Assembly (NCBI GenBank): GCA_034698045.1
Contig: JAQGAU010000921.1
Location: forward strand, 1 to 22,642
Length of the DNA: 22,642 nucleotides
DNA from: Paramacrobiotus richtersi
Lineage: Eukaryota; Tardigrada; Eutardigrada; Parachela; Macrobiotidae
Direction of reading: 5' to 3'
Under the pieces are notes generated by a model, which saw only the letters and a program-made list of their open reading frames with translations, had not been told where the DNA came from and ran no database searches. This document shows positions 17,901 to 22,642 of the stretch, one piece after another (position 1 is the first letter of the stretch; each line of letters begins with the position of its first letter). The translations under genes and the position numbers were made by a program.

Positions 17901-19502
17901 AGTGTGCTGCTGACCAATAAAAACAATCAAATACAGCAGGCGAAAGAACTGACCAAGACTCGTGCCCTGTATGATCCACTCAGGGACACGATTGACATTA
18001 GTGAAATCAATGCCAACTATGAACCGACTCAAAACAAGCTGAGTATGCTGCTAGCTCTCAAATCATCCTGTTTTCCGCTTAGATTTTCCCAAGCTCATGA
18101 GGGAGGCTTCGAATTGTCACATTGCGTTCTACTTCGATCGAATTTCAGTCTATGAACTCATTAAAAAGAAAAGGTCAAAACTTAGTTTCATTAAACTTCA
18201 CTCCACTTCAAATATAATCCTTTCAATGAGTTTCGATTGAGCAGATCGGAATCTGATAACTCGATGCCTTGATTTTGCACGTGTTCGGCTGTTTAACTGA
18301 GTCATCAATGGGCGCTTTCGGTAGGCTCAGTACATTCAGTAGGCTCTTAGAGAGAACTTTGGGAAATTAGTTTGACTAGACCGATTAGCACCAGCGAAAT
18401 GTTCTTTGCAGGTATGCTGGCAGCTGTTTTGCGCAGCCCCTTCTTCGACGCCCGTGCCCCGCAGTACCTGAATTACGGGGCAATTGGCTACATTATTGGG
18501 CATGAAATCACGCACGGATTCGACGATATTGGCGCCCAGTACGACGGTCTGGGCGTACGCCGCATGTGGTGGACGAAAAAAACGTTGGATGAGTTCAACA
18601 GTCGCGCACACGCCATGATCGAGCAGTATAACAAATATGCAGTTCCCAGTGGAAAAGTTAACGGCGTACTGACGTCATCAGAGAACGTTGGCGATAACGG
18701 CGGGCTCAGAGCATCTCTGAAGGTGATAGTCTTCTCATCTTCTGTGTGTTGTGCACACTAACTAAGCTCGCAAAAATTGCTGTCAGTATGTGCCTTGAAT
18801 AATGCTCCGATAAGTTTCAAAACAGCACACTTATGCATCCATTCGGCAGGGCTACACCCGTTACTTGCAACGTACAACAACACCGGAACCCGTCCTACCT
18901 GGAATGGAGAAGTTCAGCCCGCTGCAGCTCTTCTTTCTATCCGCCGCACAGGTGAGCACATTTCCATAAGAGTGCTTTGCGCGCAAGAATAAGATATCAT
19001 TTCGAAAGGCAATCCCTTTTCACCACTGGCAGTGTGCGCAGAGATAAATCCTGTTTATGCGCTAATAAGTTTGCTCTTTATCCATTTCACAATACTAACA
19101 CTGGCGTACAGCAACAACTAGATGTTTCGAAACGTTAGGTATTAAAACTTCCAATCTATCTCTCTCATTCACTAGCGCTTTAATATTTGGCATGACGCCC
19201 CAATTCCTAGTCACTGGCTTTAACAATTTGTGCAAATACAGTCCGGTGAATCCTTCTAAGCTAGGATACTTATTCACAGCATCAGATTATTTTTGAAACG
19301 GATGCATTAATTTGTTGATTAACAGGTATGGTGTGCGAAACCGAGTCCGGACATGGAACGCCGAGGGCTCCTGACAAGCCTGCATGCGCCGAAGAAGTGG
19401 CGTGTGAACGGGGTTGTTTCGAACATGCCAGAGTTCGCCCAAAGCTTCAATTGTTCCCTTGGTGCCAAGATGAATCCCGCAGTAAAGTATCGAGTGTGGT
19501 GA
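14905..19502 (+). CDS. Secreted M13 (neprilysin-like) zinc metallopeptidase B, 11 exons
   Basis: Exons: 14905-14992, 15071-15163, 15228-15377, 15442-15531, 16503-16906, 16961-17416, 17587-17772, 17874-18042, 18412-18722, 18850-18951, 19326-19502. They sum to 2226 bases (741 residues), GT-AG introns, stop TGA. Signal peptide in exon 1 (MQLFPSLSIALW...). Marks: DPCDDFYQYSCGKW in exon 3; GGWP in exon 5; INANY at 534-538, where the usual third-position aromatic is Asn but the substrate-binding Asn-Ala is kept; HEITH at 576-580; third ligand E636 in ENVGDNGG with D640; H703 and R709 in HAPKKWRV; C-terminal RVW. Ala613 and Tyr738 replace the cysteines of the conserved C-terminal disulfide; the other main family cysteines are present. 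By hand count exon 6 is 115/152 identical to peptidase A. Intron 4 carries a MITE. Introns 8 and 10 (18043-18411, 18952-19325) show no other gene. Confidence 0.92.
15865..16398. mobile_element. piggyBac-like MITE in intron 4 of peptidase B
   Basis: The segment is bounded by TTAA on both sides (15865-15868 and 16395-16398), the piggyBac target duplication. Inside, the left end CTCTATAGAACCC and the inverted right end CTCTATAGACCCC form 13-base terminal repeats with one mismatch. Subterminal palindromes are GGGTCATGGTGACCC (15886-15900) and GGGTCATTTGACCC (16337-16350), and a third, GGGTCAATTGACCC, lies at 16045-16058. No transposase ORF, so it would be non-autonomous (534 bp including TTAAs). 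The intron's splice sites lie outside it, so the gene is not disrupted. Confidence 0.7.
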
Positions 19503-19526
19503 ACGATTCGCTAAGCTTTCTTGCGT

Positions 19527-19532
19527 ATTAAA
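19527..19532 (+). terminator. Polyadenylation signal of peptidase B (ATTAAA)
   Basis: ATTAAA lies 24 bases after the TGA stop, matching the arrangement in peptidase A. Confidence 0.5.
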
Positions 19533-20065
19533 TTATTGTGAATGGCCGAATGCTGTCCGAATTTACAGTTCGTGAACAGTAGCGTTTATGAACTGGCAGT
19601 AGGTACTAGGTAGTAATCTTTAGCGCCAGCATGGTCATGTCAACTAACAGCTTGCCATTAATGAGAAAGTCTTCTTCTCGTTCTTAGAAATGCGGCATGT
19701 TTATCTGCTTGGCACTACTGTACCTGGCGCACTCTCACGTCCGACCATGCTAAGAAACTGACGAAGACAATAGAACGACAAATCACATGGGCGGGAAATG
19801 GGTCAGTGCCTGCCGCCAGCAGAAACCCAAAGTTCGTCACTATTTGCTAGTAAACCTTAGTAAAACTTTCAAAGTAACACTGAGACAAAGAATCGCATGG
19901 TGAAATTTGCGAAGCGGGTTAGAGAAGGGTAACAGGAATGTGAAAACCGTTGTCGCACTTTTCTGTTCAGAAAATAAGACATCCAACACGAGCATCATTA
20001 AACTCTGGTGTGTCTGCATTTTGATCTTTCATAATGTTCCGGAATCGTTCGAGGATTTTTCTTAC
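19533..20065. other. Intergenic stretch without recognised features
   Basis: No convincing gene is seen on either strand. GCGCCAG and AGCATGGTC near 19623-19637 recur as their complements near 19725-19750, but in swapped order, so they do not make one hairpin. Confidence 0.4.
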
Positions 20066-20260
20066 GGTGGCGATCGAACGTGTGCAGTGAATGCAGCAGG
20101 AAGCCGGGTTCGTCATTGATTTCGGCAGCTCTGGCCAGCGCACACAAGTGCTCCAGCAGGCTTTCAACTGATGATGATGATTTCAATTGTTTAAGGTCTA
20201 ACGTAACCGTACAGCACGCTCGAGCAGCAGACAATTTGCGACACAGTAAAAACACGGAAA
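20066..20260 (-). CDS. Candidate internal exon of an unknown gene
   Basis: On the minus strand an open 195-base segment lies between an acceptor (GTGTTTTCAG) and a strong donor (CACC|GTAAGAAAA). It would encode VESLLEHLCALARAAE and then PGFLLHSLHTFDRH. No partner exons were found and no family is recognised. It could be a chance open segment or part of a decayed mobile element. Confidence 0.25.
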
Positions 20261-20338
20261 CTGAAAACACACGATGCTACGTACGTAATTCATGCATATA
20301 GATCACTGTTAGCTAGAATCAACAAAATATTTAACATA

Positions 20339-20629
20339 CTACGGGCATAACAAACGAATTTTCTTGATAACCTTTGGCCAGTCAACAACCTCAAGTTCAG
20401 CGCTGAACGCTTTTAGTGATCCATAGGCCTCTTTCGGTAGAATAACGCTGTTCCATATCCTGACCATTCTCACTGCGAAACTAGAGCTGGCGATACCTTC
20501 GTCAGGTGCTACAGTGGTTATCGGCATTGAATGATCCGCCTGGCTACGGGTACGGCAGCCGGCCGTTTCCTTCCTCAGTTTAAACATACTGTCGCCGTAT
20601 GTTACCAGTCCAAAAAGCATTCGATGCAC
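20339..20629 (-). pseudogene. C-terminal fragment of a LINE ORF2 protein
   Basis: The frame contains SSSFAVRMVRIWNSVILP followed by SLKAFSAELE. This matches the common C-terminus of non-LTR retrotransposon ORF2 proteins (FavRav.iWNsLP....sl..Fk..L). There is no upstream reverse transcriptase in frame. A roughly 20-bp tandem duplication at about 20617-20657 disturbs the upstream sequence. It ends in TAG at 20339-20341. Confidence 0.5.
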
Positions 20630-20802
20630 CAGACGAGCATTCGATGCACCAGACGAAGCTGTTCCCCCTCAAACTCAAGCATATGCTTTTGATGCAGCTT
20701 ATCCATAGTCAATTTAACGCATTAATCTTTAATTTTTTCCAGCAGTCCACTTATTTCTCGACACCAGACGTGTTAAAAAACACTAGCCATTATTAAAGGT
20801 TC

Positions 20803-21176
20803 CCATTATACATAACGCGTTTCCAATCTGTAATTCAATGCTAACACCCTGGTAAAGAAACGAAGACGCCCGCGGCTCTTCCTTAACTAAGCGCAACTGA
20901 CGCCCAAGATGGCGCAAAAAATCAACAGCATCTTCCCCCCAGGTACCAAAAGTCTCAAAAGCTAGCGGTACAAACTCATACTTCCCAGTCAGCTCAACAT
21001 ACTTAATGTCTTCGTTTGGCCGCTTCGCGTGCTTTGGCTGCCGCTCCAGCTTTTTTGGAAGTATCGGCCACGTATGTTTGGGCTACTGTGTCCGCGACCG
21101 TCACATCATGTACGGCATTCTTTCCGGCTCTGAAAGGCACTCTTGTCATTCCATCGGGTCGCTTGCCGTCGCTACG
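20803..21176 (-). pseudogene. Decayed C-terminal domain of the RPIAVG-type reverse transcriptase family
   Basis: Minus strand, two frames. The first reads RSDGKRPDGMTRVPF, then VHDVTVADTVAQTYV and KAGAAAKAREAAK, ending in TAA at 21003-21005. The next frame, overlapping, reads YEFVPLAFETFGTWGEDA, then FLRHLGRQL and SFLYQGVSIELQIGNA. This order (RPDG / WD.T..DT / AG.AAE.AE..K / F.P.A.ET.G.WG / QR.S.A.QRGNA) is one I recognise from the C-terminal region of the same invertebrate reverse transcriptase family as the fragment at 13690-14045. Frame breaks show it is dead. Confidence 0.55.
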
Positions 21177-22157
21177 ACATAATCCTGGTCAATTTAATAT
21201 CGGCAAAATCGGGTAATGGCCCAATGAGGACATCTAGAGTTAAACACAGAGCTAGAAATATGATATCAGCACTTTGGCACCAGTTTGATGCATGTATTTT
21301 AATTTCTGTCTATTTGGTCTGGACAACACGAAACTAGAGAGATCGACACTAACAATTTCTACAATCCGGAAGGAAAAAATGTCAGCGGACCGCAACCTTA
21401 CGACCCTTTCTCCACTTTTTATGGTACTGTATTCGAAACAGAATCTTAGTTGCTGTTCTGGAGTCTGCAGAGTGCTGGCAACTTCGACCCTTTCTTTCCG
21501 CAGATAGTTGTATCGCTATGCAATCTCTTTGAGCGAGAAAAGTAGTGGCAAATCCAGATTAATCCGGAGGAGAACGTCCACATTCGAGCCAACGGGTCAC
21601 TAATTGTGCTTCGATTTTCGGCAACACTTCGCGCAGTTTGTCCTCGGCAGCGACTGACGTTGAAAACCGCCTTCAGGTAGGTATGCTGCCGCCGGACGTG
21701 GCACCAAGCCAGACGACTACCGGGTTATGAGGAGCAGCGGGGTTAATGTAGACGTTTATGTGTGCTCACGCAGAATGGTGTGCCTGTCGGAAAACGTGAT
21801 GACATACCTAGAGAAGCTGTGTTCCCAGGCTGCAGGTACCTGCACAAAGATTTCGCAGAACTGTACTCTGGATAACTACCTTCCAGATAAGGTCGGTATC
21901 AGACAAAAATCCTGCCTTTTTGAGTTACGCTAAAGTGTAATCGAAGCTTTCGAAGCCGAAATGGGGGTTTCCCGTTAAACAGAACCGGTAATGCCCGTCC
22001 TGCGTCTAGCTCAGCTCGAGAACGGATATATTTTTTATGTCCGTAACGCAGAATTGCATCCGTATTTACTGATCATTGTCTGTGTGTTATATGGTGACCC
22101 TTATCGTTTTTTATCTGAACATCTGCTCTGATACACGTTTTTTCGACCGCAACAACC
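21177..22157. other. Intergenic stretch with one ambiguous coding-like segment
   Basis: 21541-21676 is open on both strands. On plus it ends in a perfect donor (CTTCAG|GTAGGT) and could encode INPEENVHIRANGSL. On minus it could encode AAEDKLREVLPKIEAQLVTR before a stop at 21559-21561. Neither has a recognisable family, so neither is called as a gene. The last 150-200 bases may be the 5' UTR of the LINE that follows. Confidence 0.3.
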
Positions 22158-22642
22158 ATGTTGTCTATCCCTGATCTGCTCCGTAAATGCAAAGATGTTG
22201 TGGATGTTGTGGATGCCAAATCGAAGCCAGCTGCAGCTGACTTGAAAGGCATTATTGACGAAATCATTCCTCTTCTCAACAGGCTTGTGGATCAAAATAT
22301 TGAACAGCACGGACGAATCTGCCTTCTTGAAGGTGAGATTACCCGACTCCAGAAATCTGTGACACCGGCCGGCACCGCAAACGTTGTCCCATCTCGTCCA
22401 ACCGGACCATTTCAGCGAAACTACGCGACGGCTGCCAAGACCGCTACCAAAACATGCGCACTAATTTTGACACCTGACAATGCCGATCAGATTGGAGGAA
22501 ACAAAGGAAATTTGGACCAGATCGAAAAGGATCTTGCCAAATCGATGCCGGACGCAGCTTCGCGGTTCAACATGGACGGAGTCTCGCGCACGCAGAACAA
22601 CAACATTGTCCTTCGTTTCCGCGACCAAAAAGATCGGGATCA
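22158..22642 (+). CDS. LINE ORF1 (gag-like) protein, partial at the right edge
   Basis: Open from the ATG at 22158 (A at -3) to the window edge, 161 codons without a stop. The first about 80 residues form a helical, coiled-coil-like region (DLKGIIDEIIPLLNRLVD, then ICLLEGEITRLQK). A Pro/Thr-rich linker with RNYATAAK follows, then ALILTPDNADQIGG and VLRFRDQKDRD. This order matches ORF1 proteins of CR1/Jockey/I-type non-LTR elements (coiled coil, YA.AA linker, nucleic-acid-binding fold with a beta strand ending near V.rf...). A CCHC knuckle, if present, lies beyond the window. Expected role: nucleic-acid-binding chaperone of the retrotransposon particle. Confidence 0.6.
   Translation, partial: MLSIPDLLRKCKDVVDVVDAKSKPAAADLKGIIDEIIPLLNRLVDQNIEQHGRICLLEGEITRLQKSVTPAGTANVVPSRPTGPFQRNYATAAKTATKTCALILTPDNADQIGGNKGNLDQIEKDLAKSMPDAASRFNMDGVSRTQNNNIVLRFRDQKDRD

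Noticed and set aside
21559..21676. Ligand-gated channel exon suggested by NGSL...R...C on the plus strand
   Set aside because: Only a loose match to the Cys-loop extracellular pattern; the conserved P-x-D after the cysteine is absent and no adjacent exon was found.

Overview
The window is from an animal genome. The protein genes carry GT-AG introns and signal peptides, and there are decayed non-LTR retrotransposons, a TTAA-flanked MITE and a young LTR element. Two linked secreted M13 (neprilysin-like) metallopeptidases and the reverse transcriptase families suggest an invertebrate, plausibly an ecdysozoan such as a tardigrade or arthropod. Nothing here fixes the species.

1-7966: an LTR retroelement on the minus strand, complete except for the outer end of its 3' LTR. 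The 5' LTR (7606-7966) is bounded by TGAAA/TTTCA and abuts a 10-base primer-binding site that fits the metazoan initiator tRNA-Met. The two LTRs differ by 2 substitutions and 1 indel over 312 bases. The interior encodes a Ty3/gypsy-type Gag with a CCHC knuckle, split by a frame change at an A7 run. I find no protease, reverse transcriptase, RNase H or integrase. In their place are a SUMO-motif/coiled-coil ORF joined in frame, across one TGA, to a protein with at least two and perhaps four tandem histone-H1-like winged-helix modules, and a small CxxC/CxxC ORF. The noncoding parts hold tandem hairpin arrays with compensatory changes. This cargo-carrying, pol-less, RNA-structured element is the strongest candidate for something undescribed.

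8048-12957 (minus) and 14905-19502 (plus): two complete, divergently oriented M13 metallopeptidase genes, called A and B here. Each has 11 exons. Nine exon pairs are identical in length and the other two differ by 6 bases. Both models sum to an open frame (737 and 741 residues), keep the zinc and catalytic residues, and lack both cysteines of the conserved C-terminal disulfide. They look like an old inverted duplication sharing a 1.9 kb intergenic region, which now holds a decayed reverse transcriptase fragment. Intron 4 of gene B contains a piggyBac-like MITE.

19503-22642: mostly retroelement debris. It contains the 3' end of a LINE ORF2 (minus), a decayed C-terminal domain of the RPIAVG-type reverse transcriptase family (minus), one weak candidate host exon, and the 5' part of a still-open LINE ORF1 that runs off the right edge.
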